A stretch of DNA of 64,000 nucleotides from Candidatus Chromulinivoraceae bacterium (GTDB taxonomy: Bacteria > Patescibacteriota > Saccharimonadia > Saccharimonadales > Saccharimonadaceae): NCBI GenBank assembly GCA_035478595.1, contig DATIJL010000011.1, positions 39,594 to 103,593 of the forward strand. The letters run 5' to 3'. The position numbers and the translations under genes are program-made. The notes under the pieces were generated by a model, which saw only the letters and a program-made list of their open reading frames with translations, ran no database searches and was not told the origin of the DNA. Below, in pieces: positions 1-7,009 of the stretch; position 1 is the first letter of the stretch, and each line of letters starts with the position of its first letter.

Positions 1-564
1 ACCAAATGTCGCCTTCGATATTTCTGCAGTAAGTATGGCGTAGTCTTGTTGCAAATCCACACCACGCCTATCCCACTTATCGGTCAATTCCTGACGGATT
101 GCTATACACGTACGCGTCTTTCAATCCATGCATCATCATAACCTTTAGCTCGATACAATGCTTTCATACGTTTCTGAGCTAACTCTGGGTCTTCGATTTC
201 TTGAACACGTTCATATCCCGTTCGGGCTAGCCAGCGTTTAAAAGGTTCTGCTTTCTTACTCGAAATGGATTGGACTAAACGAAAACCCCCTCTGTACTCC
301 AAGATAATAGCTTCTGCCTTCCACCAGGGGATCAAACGGCAACGCAAGGGGGGGTTCAATTTGAACTACCCCTTTTTCCACAGGTTCAAACAACTTTGAT
401 GATTCTTCGTCTCGATTGCGCATATTGCGAAGATACTGAGCGGGATCTGCTGAATCCGTAAGTACCGCCACAACATCGTTAATTACAAACCACCATTGGC
501 CATCGTGCAGTTGTTTACGGATTTCTTTCTTTTGAAAAATTGCTAGCTTTAATTCTTCGCTCAT
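1..564 (-). pseudogene. BRO-family (Bro-N) antirepressor-like gene, frameshifted, runs off left edge
   Basis: Read on the minus strand from an ATG at 564, the protein opens with a Bro-N-like domain (FVINDVVAVLTDSADPAQYL) and continues with conserved BRO blocks (SKKAEPFKRWLARTGYERV, RAKGYDDAWIERRVR, IRQELTDKWDRRG, YAILTAEISKATFG). These blocks are spread over all three frames. Three single-base deletions restore the family pattern: near 327-330, near 281, and near 105-111, each at a short homopolymer or doubled base. BRO proteins are DNA-binding proteins common in phages and mobile elements. The gene continues beyond position 1. Either it is a decayed gene or the base calls in homopolymers are wrong. 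The family call is firm; functional status is uncertain. Confidence 0.8.
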
Positions 565-658
565 ATCCTAATCATACCAAGAATGCCACTAGTAACAACA
601 TAGAGAGGAATTAGTTACATTTCGACCGATCATTCCTTATCCTTTTCGGGATTATACA

Positions 659-710
659 AAACAAAAAGAACTTCTTGATGAAGTTCTTTAAGTATAATGA
701 TTTTGGCTCC
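659..710. repeat. Left copy of 52-bp direct repeat (tRNA 3' end plus terminator)
   Basis: This segment aligns without gaps to 6773-6824 at a constant offset of 6114 bp, with about 45 of 52 positions identical by eye. It spans an inverted repeat and the end of a tRNA-like sequence. The right copy overlaps the intact tRNA-Asn. It may be an att-like duplication from an integrative element, or a shared tRNA-terminator cassette. Confidence 0.7.
663..689 (-). terminator. Intrinsic terminator after tRNA-like remnant
   Basis: A perfect 10-bp inverted repeat (AAAGAACTTC at 665-674, GAAGTTCTTT at 680-689) has a 5-nt loop. On the minus strand it is followed by a T-rich run. It lies just downstream of the tRNA-like sequence. 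Confidence 0.7.
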
Positions 711-780
711 CTAAAACTGGATTCGAACCAAACACTTCTACCGCCTAAATATTAGGCTCGCTTCACTTTAGCGTACCCCT
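704..780 (-). pseudogene. Degenerate tRNA-like sequence (3' half recognisable)
   Basis: On the minus strand the sequence contains a T-arm with GGTTCGAATCC, then TTAGGGA-G-CCA, which looks like an acceptor 3' strand with encoded CCA, followed by the terminator at 663-689. Upstream, a 6-bp hairpin (GCCTAA-TAT-TTAGGC) and a CGCT/AGCG hairpin resemble reduced anticodon and D arms. I could not find a 5' acceptor strand pairing with TTAGGGA at the right distance, and no normal 7-nt anticodon loop. I therefore read it as a broken tRNA or an integration scar rather than a working tRNA. Confidence 0.45.
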
Positions 781-824
781 GTAATTTGTCAAATTTTTGC
801 ATATATTTTATGTATGAAATGTGA

Positions 825-830
825 TACAAT
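825..830 (+). promoter_or_regulatory. Extended -10 promoter (TGATACAAT) of toxin-antitoxin operon
   Basis: TACAAT preceded by TGA lies 7 nt before the ATG at 838, and no Shine-Dalgarno sequence is visible. Transcription would begin at or next to the start codon, giving a leaderless mRNA. Confidence 0.55.
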
Positions 831-837
831 AAAAAGT

Positions 838-1005
838 ATGAGTAATAGCAAAGTTATTAGTGTAAATGAAAACAGCCCAGAGTTCCTGCTTGAATTGGAA
901 CGACGCATTAAACTTGCTAAAAATCCTAAAAATCGTATACCACTAAGCATAGCCAAGAAAGATATTCTAAAAAAATATCAGGAGCTTGCTGGTGCAAAAG
1001 TATAG
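838..1005 (+). CDS. Putative antitoxin of type II toxin-antitoxin pair
   Basis: A 55-residue protein that overlaps the start of the downstream ParE/RelE-like toxin. I chose ATG 838 rather than the in-frame ATG at 814 because a TACAAT box ends 7 nt before it, and 814 would lie upstream of the likely transcription start. The sequence is charged, with a basic middle (ERRIKLAKNPKNR) and a helical C-terminus (KKDILKKYQELAG), as expected for a small antitoxin that wraps its toxin. I recognise no specific family. The antitoxin role rests on size, gene order and the tight overlap, not on a motif. In known systems the antitoxin or the complex represses the shared promoter. Confidence 0.6.
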   Translation: MSNSKVISVNENSPEFLLELERRIKLAKNPKNRIPLSIAKKDILKKYQELAGAKV

Positions 1006-1339
1006 CGTCAATCTTACAGAAGATGCTGAGAACGATATTGCCGAGCTGATGGCATTTTATGAAGAGCTGGTGGATGCTAAATCGGCGGTGAAGTTTTTTG
1101 AAGAAGCGATGGAAACCGTAACGAACTTGGAAAACTTGCCACGAGCCAATGCCTTATTCAAAGACGATCCGGATGTGCGCAAAGTTCAGATGGAAAACCA
1201 CAAAGTAGCGATTGTGTATCTTGTGGATGACGATCGCTTTGAGGTTATTGCTGTTCGTGCATATCACCAGATGCAAAACCCTACCAAGTACCAAGAATCG
1301 GTACGTGAACGTATACGCAAATTGCATGAGCAGTCGTAA
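992..1339 (+). CDS. RelE/ParE-family toxin
   Basis: The chosen start is GTG 992, because AGGAG at 980-984 sits 7 nt upstream; the upstream TTG at 986 has no such spacing. The 115-residue product has the ParE/RelE layout: an N-terminal helix pair (LTEDAENDIAELMAFYEEL), a beta-rich middle (VRKVQMENHKVAIVYLVDD) and a C-terminal strand and helix (FEVIAVRAYHQ). Family members either cut mRNA in the ribosome (RelE) or poison gyrase (ParE); the sequence alone does not decide which. It overlaps the antitoxin gene by 14 nt, consistent with translational coupling. It lies in the accessory island beside phage-like and conflict-type genes. Confidence 0.8.
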   Translation: MQKYSVNLTEDAENDIAELMAFYEELVDAKSAVKFFEEAMETVTNLENLPRANALFKDDPDVRKVQMENHKVAIVYLVDDDRFEVIAVRAYHQMQNPTKYQESVRERIRKLHEQS

Positions 1340-1355
1340 CTAGTGATCTACAGGA

Positions 1356-1361
1356 TATACT
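1356..1361 (+). promoter_or_regulatory. -10 box (TATACT) of metallophosphoesterase gene
   Basis: TATACT ends 6 nt before the ATG at 1368 and no ribosome binding site is present, so the transcript is probably leaderless. Confidence 0.5.
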
Positions 1362-1367
1362 TTAGGC

Positions 1368-2009
1368 ATGGGGAAAATACTGGCAATTGGCGACATCCAC
1401 ACGAAGATCTGGATTATTGAGAAAGTCGCTAAAGTCATTAACGATTACGATAAGGTTATTTTCTGCGGTGATTACGCAGATGACTTTAGCGCTAGTCCGC
1501 AAGATACCCTAAACACCTGGAGAACTTTAAAAGATCTGCAGACTAAAAACCAAGACAAGGTCGAGCTAGTTACAGGCAATCACGACTACATATATGTCAA
1601 AGATACGCCTTCATTGCAATCAGGCTACAATCCTATCACACAAGTTTTAATCAATGCCCCAGAAAATAAAAATCTGAAAGTGTGGCTTGCTGCCCTGCCT
1701 GTTATTATCGAAATTGATGGCGTTACCTATTCTCACGCCGGCATAGCCAATGAGTGGTCTGGCCTAAAAGATGCGACTGGCCTATGGAATGACATGAGCC
1801 CTATTTGGGCAAGACCCGGGGGCAGTATTACGTACAAGGATACGCCTCAAGTTTTTGGGCATACTCCTACCGATACTTGTTATGAGGTTAAAAGTGGAGT
1901 GTGGTGTATAGATACGTTCTCTACAATGCCAGACGGTACCCCGTTTGGTGATGGATCAGTGCTGCAAATTATTGATGGCAAAAAATTCTCTAAGATATAC
2001 CTGAAATAA
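1368..2009 (+). CDS. Calcineurin-like metallophosphoesterase
   Basis: A 213-residue phosphoesterase of the calcineurin-like superfamily, with all metal-binding motifs in order: GDIH (D9, H11), GDYAD (D35), GNHD (N71, H72), SHAG, and GHTP near the C-terminus. Such enzymes use two metal ions to hydrolyse phosphomonoesters or diesters; the short form resembles protein phosphatases and nucleotide phosphoesterases, and the substrate cannot be told. It has its own -10 box and sits between the toxin gene and the primase-helicase unit on the same strand. No signal peptide is visible, so it should be cytoplasmic. It could act within the neighbouring conflict system, but that is inference from position. 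Confidence 0.85.
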   Translation: MGKILAIGDIHTKIWIIEKVAKVINDYDKVIFCGDYADDFSASPQDTLNTWRTLKDLQTKNQDKVELVTGNHDYIYVKDTPSLQSGYNPITQVLINAPENKNLKVWLAALPVIIEIDGVTYSHAGIANEWSGLKDATGLWNDMSPIWARPGGSITYKDTPQVFGHTPTDTCYEVKSGVWCIDTFSTMPDGTPFGDGSVLQIIDGKKFSKIYLK

Positions 2010-2025
2010 CATGGAGGATTCGTTG

Positions 2026-2139
2026 ATGAATACCAAAGCAATCAACGTCGCAATTCCAGGTATCCAGCTTGAAAGCATATTGACGGCTGAGGATTTGGAA
2101 GAAGTACACGTTACAGAAAGTTGCAACCATGCAGCCTAG
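2026..2139 (+). CDS. Small ORF (37 aa) coupled to primase-helicase
   Basis: ATG 2026 has a strong Shine-Dalgarno sequence (GGAGG at 2013-2017, 8 nt upstream) and encodes a 37-residue acidic peptide beginning MNTKAINVAIPGIQLES. Its last 11 nt overlap the start of the primase-helicase gene in another frame, and that gene has no good ribosome binding site of its own. This suggests translational coupling, with the peptide acting as a leader or as a small partner. I recognise no family. An in-frame ATG at 2011 is less likely because it lies upstream of the ribosome binding site. Confidence 0.5.
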   Translation: MNTKAINVAIPGIQLESILTAEDLEEVHVTESCNHAA

Positions 2140-4246
2140 CGATAAGATCAGACTTTATCGATCACTGTTCAGGGGACGTGACGACGTATTTGCGAAACGT
2201 AGCCCAACAACTGGTGCGTATTTTCCTGAGCATACGCTTAACTGGGATGAGTTCAATGCTCACAAAGCCAATGGTGGCAGAATGGCAACATTCAAAAACA
2301 AGAAACCCACGCCATTAACCGATGAAATTATCCTGAAACATCTCACCGGCCAGATTACAGTCGGTATCTATCCCATTCTTCAAGACAACACTTCATATTT
2401 TCTGGCAGCTGATTTTGATAAAGAGAATTGGCTCAAAGACTGCCAGAATTATCGGGTGGAGATAGCCAAGCTTGGTTTGTCGGCATACATAGAACGGTCA
2501 AGGTCGGGTAATGGCGGTCACGTCTGGGTTTTCTTTGAAGATGCCTATCCCTGCCACAAAGCCAGAGCTATCGGACTCGAGGTAGTGCGTAAAATCTTAA
2601 AGCTGTCGGCCTTCGATAAAGAAGCCAGCTTTGATCGACTATTCCCCAATCAGGACGCCATTGTTAAGGATGGATTTGGTAATCTGATCGCGTTACCCTT
2701 TCAGGGTGAATCAGCCCGCGGCGGCAACACGGTGTTCATTAATCCCAGCACGGGCATTCCTTACGAAGACCAGTTTGAAATCCTAAAAACTGCCCAACGC
2801 TACTCAATCAAGGAGCTTGATGCAGCCTATGATAAAGCGATTGGCGCAACGATTGATGATGTGACTGCACCTATCAAAAACAAAAGATTAAAGATTTCCG
2901 TTGGTCAAAATATCACGTTTAATAAAGCGCAGCTCAGCGGAGCACTGGTCGGTTACCTCAAAGAAGAACTTAATTTCCTAAACAGTGAATACCTCACCAA
3001 AAAGCGGTTTGGTGTATCACTGTATCAGGTGCAAAAATACTTCCGTTTGATCGATGAGTCTGATAAAACGGTGTCATTGCCTCGCGGTTTTCTCTCAAGG
3101 TTGCTCAAGTTTTTGTATGAAAATAATATTGAGTACAGCATTAGTTTTATCACGCCAAAGTTTGATAATCTCAAATTCAAAAGTCAAATCAAGCTGAACG
3201 AACAACAAGAACAGATAGTATCAGCTGCGATGATCGAAAAACAAGGCGTTATCGTCGCGCCTCCAGGCAGCGGCAAGACGATGATGGGTATGGAATTAAT
3301 TGCTCGACACAAAAAACCATCACTCGTACTTGTCCATCGTAAACAGATCCTTGATCAGTGGGTGGACCGGATCCAGCAATATCTAAATATTCCAAAGGCC
3401 CAAATCGGTCGTTACTCGAGTGCGAAAAAGTCTGCTGGCAAGGAAATTACTGTTGGACTGCTGCAAAGCTTTGCTCGCAGTAAAGATCTGAGCGAGCTAC
3501 GTGACAAATTCGGCACGATTATTGTCGATGAGTGTCATCATATTCCTGCCAAAACGTTCAGGGATGTTATCGCCAGCCTTAACCCCGAATTTCTGTATGG
3601 CTTAACAGCTACACCTAAAAGAAAGCACAATGACGAGCAGCTTATCTATGTTTATATTGGCGATATTATCGCGAATATGGCTGACTTTAAGGATATCAAT
3701 CAACCCGCAACTAGCAAGAAGTTTGACGTTGTCATTCGAGAAACAGGCCTAGCTATCCCCTTTAACTGGAAAACTGATGCTTTTGATCTGGTGGCCAAGG
3801 TTATTAGCTACGACACGAAGCGAAATGAGCTCGTAATCAAAGACGCGCTTAAACAAGTTGCCCTAAAGCGTAAGGTGTTGGTGCTCAGCGAGCGCAAAGA
3901 ACACCTGAAGATTTTAGAGCTATACCTCAAAGGTCAATGCGAAACGATGATCTTTACTGGTGACGACTCGGCAGCCAGTCGTACATCTAAGTTGGCGCAA
4001 ATTGAGGCTGGACATTATCAAGTGTTATTGGCTACGGGCCAGATAATTGGTGAAGGTATGCATGTACCTAATATCCAGGCATTGATCTTCGCTTTCCCGT
4101 TCGCCCTTGAGGCCAAAACCACCCAATACGTCGGTCGGCTCATGCACAGTGATAGCCCAAAAGTATTAATCGACTACCACGACAAGCAGATTCCCTTTTT
4201 AGATCGGCAATTCAAACAGCGTAAACGGGTATATAACAAGCTTTAG
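2129..4246 (+). CDS. Archaeo-eukaryotic primase - SF2 helicase fusion (TOTE conflict-type)
   Basis: A 705-residue two-part enzyme. The N-terminal ~230 residues match the archaeo-eukaryotic primase (AEP) domain of TOTE conflict systems: the catalytic hhhDhD motif (AADFD, D95/D97), the sxH motif (SGNGGHVW, H131), and LIALPFQ near residue 190. After a helical linker comes a superfamily 2 helicase: Walker A APPGSGKT (377-384), DECH (467-470), TAT (493-495), and a C-terminal RecA domain with QYVGRLMHS as motif VI. Primases make short nucleic acids and SF2 helicases remodel duplexes; in TOTE systems the pair is thought to act against invading DNA. No nuclease domain is fused. A pRiA4b ORF-3-like gene follows 18 nt downstream. 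Confidence 0.85.
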   Translation: MQPSDKIRLYRSLFRGRDDVFAKRSPTTGAYFPEHTLNWDEFNAHKANGGRMATFKNKKPTPLTDEIILKHLTGQITVGIYPILQDNTSYFLAADFDKENWLKDCQNYRVEIAKLGLSAYIERSRSGNGGHVWVFFEDAYPCHKARAIGLEVVRKILKLSAFDKEASFDRLFPNQDAIVKDGFGNLIALPFQGESARGGNTVFINPSTGIPYEDQFEILKTAQRYSIKELDAAYDKAIGATIDDVTAPIKNKRLKISVGQNITFNKAQLSGALVGYLKEELNFLNSEYLTKKRFGVSLYQVQKYFRLIDESDKTVSLPRGFLSRLLKFLYENNIEYSISFITPKFDNLKFKSQIKLNEQQEQIVSAAMIEKQGVIVAPPGSGKTMMGMELIARHKKPSLVLVHRKQILDQWVDRIQQYLNIPKAQIGRYSSAKKSAGKEITVGLLQSFARSKDLSELRDKFGTIIVDECHHIPAKTFRDVIASLNPEFLYGLTATPKRKHNDEQLIYVYIGDIIANMADFKDINQPATSKKFDVVIRETGLAIPFNWKTDAFDLVAKVISYDTKRNELVIKDALKQVALKRKVLVLSERKEHLKILELYLKGQCETMIFTGDDSAASRTSKLAQIEAGHYQVLLATGQIIGEGMHVPNIQALIFAFPFALEAKTTQYVGRLMHSDSPKVLIDYHDKQIPFLDRQFKQRKRVYNKL

Positions 4247-4264
4247 ATTCAAAGGAGTTAATAT

Positions 4265-4987
4265 ATGACCACACAAACTAACGGTTACCCCATAGAATTA
4301 CTGCAACTTAAGATTTCTCTACGCGATTCACGCCCACCTATCTGGCGGCGAATACACGTTCGAGCCGACTGCTCGTTTTGGGACTTGCATAGCATCATTC
4401 AGGATCTATTCGGGTGGGAAGATTGTCACCTGCATGGTTTTGCCACAGCCTCAAAAATTAACGAGGATAGGTACATACTGGAAGTATTAGATATTGACCC
4501 CAGCTCGGAGATTGAGCATGCTGGCGCACCGTTGCCTCAAAAATTCCCATATCCACACAATTACTACTGTGATGAGCGTGCTGAGAAGTTAGGAGTATGG
4601 ATAACGCCGGAACGCAAAAAAATGTACTATACCTATGACTTTGGTGATAGCTGGGTGCATGAAATAGTGCTGGAAAAGACGATAACCGTCGAAAGTATGG
4701 GGCTAGCCTTCTGCAAATATCTCGGCGGTAAACGTCAAGGTGTCGAAGAGGATAGCCGAGGTGAGTCTATCCTCGATTGTACTGCAATTATCAAGGCTGC
4801 TACTAGTCCAAGGGGCGAACATTGGAAGGCGATCGTTGGCTACTTTGGTAGCGAACCAAAGGCTAGGCAATATCTGGCCAAAGCAGAAAGACTCTCAAAA
4901 TTGTCCGCTCCTGATGAAATTATCTTTTCTGATTCACTGAAGCGCTACAAGGACGATGATGCAACTGGTATGTTCGATCATTCATAG
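4265..4987 (+). CDS. Plasmid pRiA4b ORF-3-like protein
   Basis: 240 residues. The N-terminal ~185 match the pRiA4b ORF-3-like family (PF07929): LKISLRDSRPPIWRRIHV at the start, LFGWEDCHLHGF, and the hallmark YDFGDSWVHEI in the middle. The biochemical role of the family is unknown; members occur on plasmids and beside mobile genes. AAAGGAG lies 8 nt before the ATG, and the gene follows the primase-helicase by 18 nt on the same strand, so the two are very likely one operon. The C-terminal ~50 residues are helical and unassigned. Its pairing with the AEP-helicase is the main reason to suspect a conflict role. Confidence 0.85.
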   Translation: MTTQTNGYPIELLQLKISLRDSRPPIWRRIHVRADCSFWDLHSIIQDLFGWEDCHLHGFATASKINEDRYILEVLDIDPSSEIEHAGAPLPQKFPYPHNYYCDERAEKLGVWITPERKKMYYTYDFGDSWVHEIVLEKTITVESMGLAFCKYLGGKRQGVEEDSRGESILDCTAIIKAATSPRGEHWKAIVGYFGSEPKARQYLAKAERLSKLSAPDEIIFSDSLKRYKDDDATGMFDHS

Positions 4988-4992
4988 GTCCT

Positions 4993-5127
4993 CTACTCTT
5001 CGTTATGTAAAACCGGCCCATATTCTTTCTGTAAAAGCCCACCGTACGGTACCAGTTCGGGACTGTTTCTTTGCATTAACATCTTAGCATGAGTGTTTTT
5101 TATTGCCTCAAATGAGGGACTGGTCAT
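4993..5127 (-). CDS. Small hypothetical protein (44 aa)
   Basis: A 44-residue minus-strand ORF starting MTSPSFEAIKNTHAKMLMQ and ending with GLLQKEYGPVLHNEE. The composition looks protein-like rather than random, and it is the last reading frame of the leftward unknown operon. The ribosome binding site is weak (AGG 4-5 nt upstream). It ends 5 nt from the convergent pRiA4b-like gene. No family is recognised. It could be a real small protein or the tail of a decayed gene. Confidence 0.4.
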   Translation of the reverse strand: MTSPSFEAIKNTHAKMLMQRNSPELVPYGGLLQKEYGPVLHNEE

Positions 5128-5190
5128 GGAACCTGGTCACCTAATCTAGCTGCTTGGTCTGACTCTCACTAGTGGACATACTTCGCAACT

Positions 5191-5931
5191 CTAACGACGC
5201 TTCTTCGACTCCTGAATTGAATCCTTATATGCCTGATCCTGCAAAGCGACTAGTTTTTTAGCGCTCATAAATAATCCCTTCTTAACACGTTGTGCAGCAA
5301 GATTAGCTTCACCTTCAGTACGGTATGCCTCATCTTCTGCGTGAATAAACTCAGCCTTTTCTTGTCGGGCTATACTCTTGCTAATATCACCAAGGCCGAC
5401 CGCAACACCAGGTATGGAGTTTGGCTCCACGTCATACGGCGACGAAACATCCATTGCTACTACTCGCGTAAGCTTTGGTCCAAATTTATCAACCAGCAGC
5501 TTCATATCTTCAGGGAGGTTATCCACATCTACGTCAGTGACGTCATAGATAGCGTCCTCTGGTGCGTCGTCGGACCTGAACTTAAGCGTGCGGCGCTGCC
5601 ATTCAGGAGGTATTGTTATATCTACGATCTTATCGTCAAATAAAATTCGACACGTTTTGTCTACCTTAGGTTCTTCCCACCAGCTTGGCGTATCACCTTT
5701 CTTGCGTGCGATCATAATAAGTTCACCACCAGCTTCTATGTACGATCGGGCCTTTGAAAAACCTTGCTCCTCGCCATCGGCATTAACAACGTCGGCTAGC
5801 TCTTGTAGCTCATCAAGAGAGTGTGGCGTTTCGCCACTCCTAAAGCGATCGCTCAGGGAATTGAGCAGTTCAGTTGAGGTAGGAGATTTTTCTTGCGTAT
5901 TGTGTTGGGGGGATGTATGTTCGTGTTGCAT
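5191..5931 (-). CDS. Hypothetical protein, second gene of unknown operon
   Basis: The chosen start is ATG 5931, one nt after the stop of the upstream gene and preceded by AAAGG; a longer in-frame start at 6027 would overlap that gene by about 95 nt. The 246-residue product is soluble and acidic, with a low-complexity N-terminus (HTSPQHNTQEKSPTSTE), a mixed alpha/beta middle (YIEAGGELIMIARKKG, VDITIPPEWQRRTLKF) and a basic coiled C-terminus. It has no signal peptide or membrane segment. The motif DAIYDVTDVDV loosely echoes DMLYDVTHFYGV in the upstream protein, so the two may share a domain. No function can be assigned. Confidence 0.6.
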   Translation of the reverse strand: MQHEHTSPQHNTQEKSPTSTELLNSLSDRFRSGETPHSLDELQELADVVNADGEEQGFSKARSYIEAGGELIMIARKKGDTPSWWEEPKVDKTCRILFDDKIVDITIPPEWQRRTLKFRSDDAPEDAIYDVTDVDVDNLPEDMKLLVDKFGPKLTRVVAMDVSSPYDVEPNSIPGVAVGLGDISKSIARQEKAEFIHAEDEAYRTEGEANLAAQRVKKGLFMSAKKLVALQDQAYKDSIQESKKRR

Positions 5932-5932
5932 A

Positions 5933-6661
5933 CTATGCCTTTCTTCGCCTAATGCCGATCTTTCCAAGAGCACGCTTAACGAACGTGTCTTCGGGATCTC
6001 CCTTGAACTCTTTACGGGTAATGTCACCCTCTAATCTAGCATCTTCAAGTGTTATTGGATCTCCGGAAAGCTTTTCGGGGGTAACTAGCAGATTTGTTAA
6101 AGATTCTGGAATGTTAGGATTAAATTCCCCACTTTCCGTATGAATAATTGCAGGAACACCAGTCTCGTGCTGAACGTAGCTAAGAGTCCTCTCGCTTTTT
6201 CTCAGATTACCATCAGCCTTATCCGTCAGGCTAGATACAACCAAGATACCCTTTGCACCCTGGGTTCGTAGAAATTCCTCATGGCTATCTGACGGAAGGC
6301 CAAGTCTATCCCTAGTGCCAATAATCCTAACACGATCCTCATCGCTAAAGGTGCGTTCCCAGGCTCGGACTGTGTAACGTGCAGTTCCTTGGGGCAGTTC
6401 CGTCTCAACACCGTAGAAGTGCGTCACGTCATACAACATGTCATCGTCAAAAGGAGATTCAATAATCTGCGTCCCAGGCTCGACAGTTGCGCCACGTTCG
6501 AGTAATAATTGCATGATATTAACCACTTCTGGATTGCTCTCTACGCCGTCCTCTGTTTCGAGAGAATGCAGTTTCGCTCGCTCAAGCTCATGCGAGGGAA
6601 CTCGATCTGAGCCAGGATTATGATTTGGCTGTTCGGTTGTAGGCAGGAAGTCTCGTTTCAT
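5933..6661 (-). CDS. Hypothetical protein, first gene of unknown operon
   Basis: A 242-residue soluble protein (MKRDFLPTTEQPNHN...). It has a polar, probably disordered N-terminus, a middle with strands and helices (TARYTVRAWERTFSDEDRV; GAKGILVVSSLTDKADG) and a basic C-terminus (KRALGKIGIRRRKA). I recognise no family or catalytic motif. It is followed by the 246-residue gene with a 1-nt gap and then by a 44-residue ORF, all leftward. The unit lies just inside the direct-repeat boundary next to tRNA-Asn, so it probably belongs to the mobile or accessory segment. No clear Shine-Dalgarno sequence precedes the ATG. Confidence 0.6.
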   Translation of the reverse strand: MKRDFLPTTEQPNHNPGSDRVPSHELERAKLHSLETEDGVESNPEVVNIMQLLLERGATVEPGTQIIESPFDDDMLYDVTHFYGVETELPQGTARYTVRAWERTFSDEDRVRIIGTRDRLGLPSDSHEEFLRTQGAKGILVVSSLTDKADGNLRKSERTLSYVQHETGVPAIIHTESGEFNPNIPESLTNLLVTPEKLSGDPITLEDARLEGDITRKEFKGDPEDTFVKRALGKIGIRRRKA

Positions 6662-6772
6662 TGGTGTTTGTTCTTTATTTTTTTAACTTTCTACGTAAAA
6701 CATTAGCATAATATTGTAGATAAGTCAATTAAATTATACCGGCTCATCCATTCCATCCTCAATATAATTCGG

Positions 6773-6824
6773 AAACAAAAAGAACTTCTTGATGAAGCTC
6801 TTTAAGCATAAGTTCTATGGCTCC
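6773..6824. repeat. Right copy of 52-bp direct repeat
   Basis: Partner of 659-710, ungapped, at a constant offset of 6114 bp. It spans the terminator and the 3' end of the intact tRNA-Asn. Together the copies bracket about 6.1 kb of accessory genes. Confidence 0.7.
6777..6803 (-). terminator. Intrinsic terminator of tRNA-Asn
   Basis: A 10-bp stem with one G-U wobble (6779-6788 with 6794-6803) and a 5-nt loop, followed on the minus strand by a T-rich run. It lies 14 nt downstream of the tRNA's CCA. Confidence 0.7.
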
Positions 6825-6892
6825 GGCAGCTGGGCTCGAACCAGCGACCTAATCGTTAACAGCGATCCGCTCTACCACTGAGCTATGCCGGA
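6818..6892 (-). tRNA. tRNA-Asn (anticodon GUU)
   Basis: A complete cloverleaf on the minus strand: acceptor TCCGGCA paired with TGCCGGA; D stem GCTC/GAGC with loop AGTGGTA; anticodon stem GATCG/CGATT with loop CTGTTAA (anticodon GTT); T arm GCTGG-TTCGAGC-CCAGC; discriminator G and encoded CCA. A terminator follows. tRNA 3' ends are common integration targets, and this one carries the right-hand direct repeat of the island. Confidence 0.97.
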
Positions 6893-7009
6893 ATACAACG
6901 GTTATTATACCTTCTACGTAACTGATTGGTCAAGGGGTTTTGAATAATGCCTCATTGTAAAACATTTTGGGGATACTTTAAGGATTTGTTCAGTACAATA
7001 AGGATACAT

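Noticed and set aside
704..780. tmRNA 3' end
   Set aside because: The T-arm and CCA fit a tRNA-like end, but the place where the 5' part would lie (about 780-1100) is occupied by the toxin-antitoxin genes and shows no tag-peptide frame or matching 5' domain.
5588..6034. 148-residue plus-strand ORF
   Set aside because: Ser/Arg/Leu-rich translation opposite the 246-residue minus-strand gene, with no ribosome binding site; a shadow.
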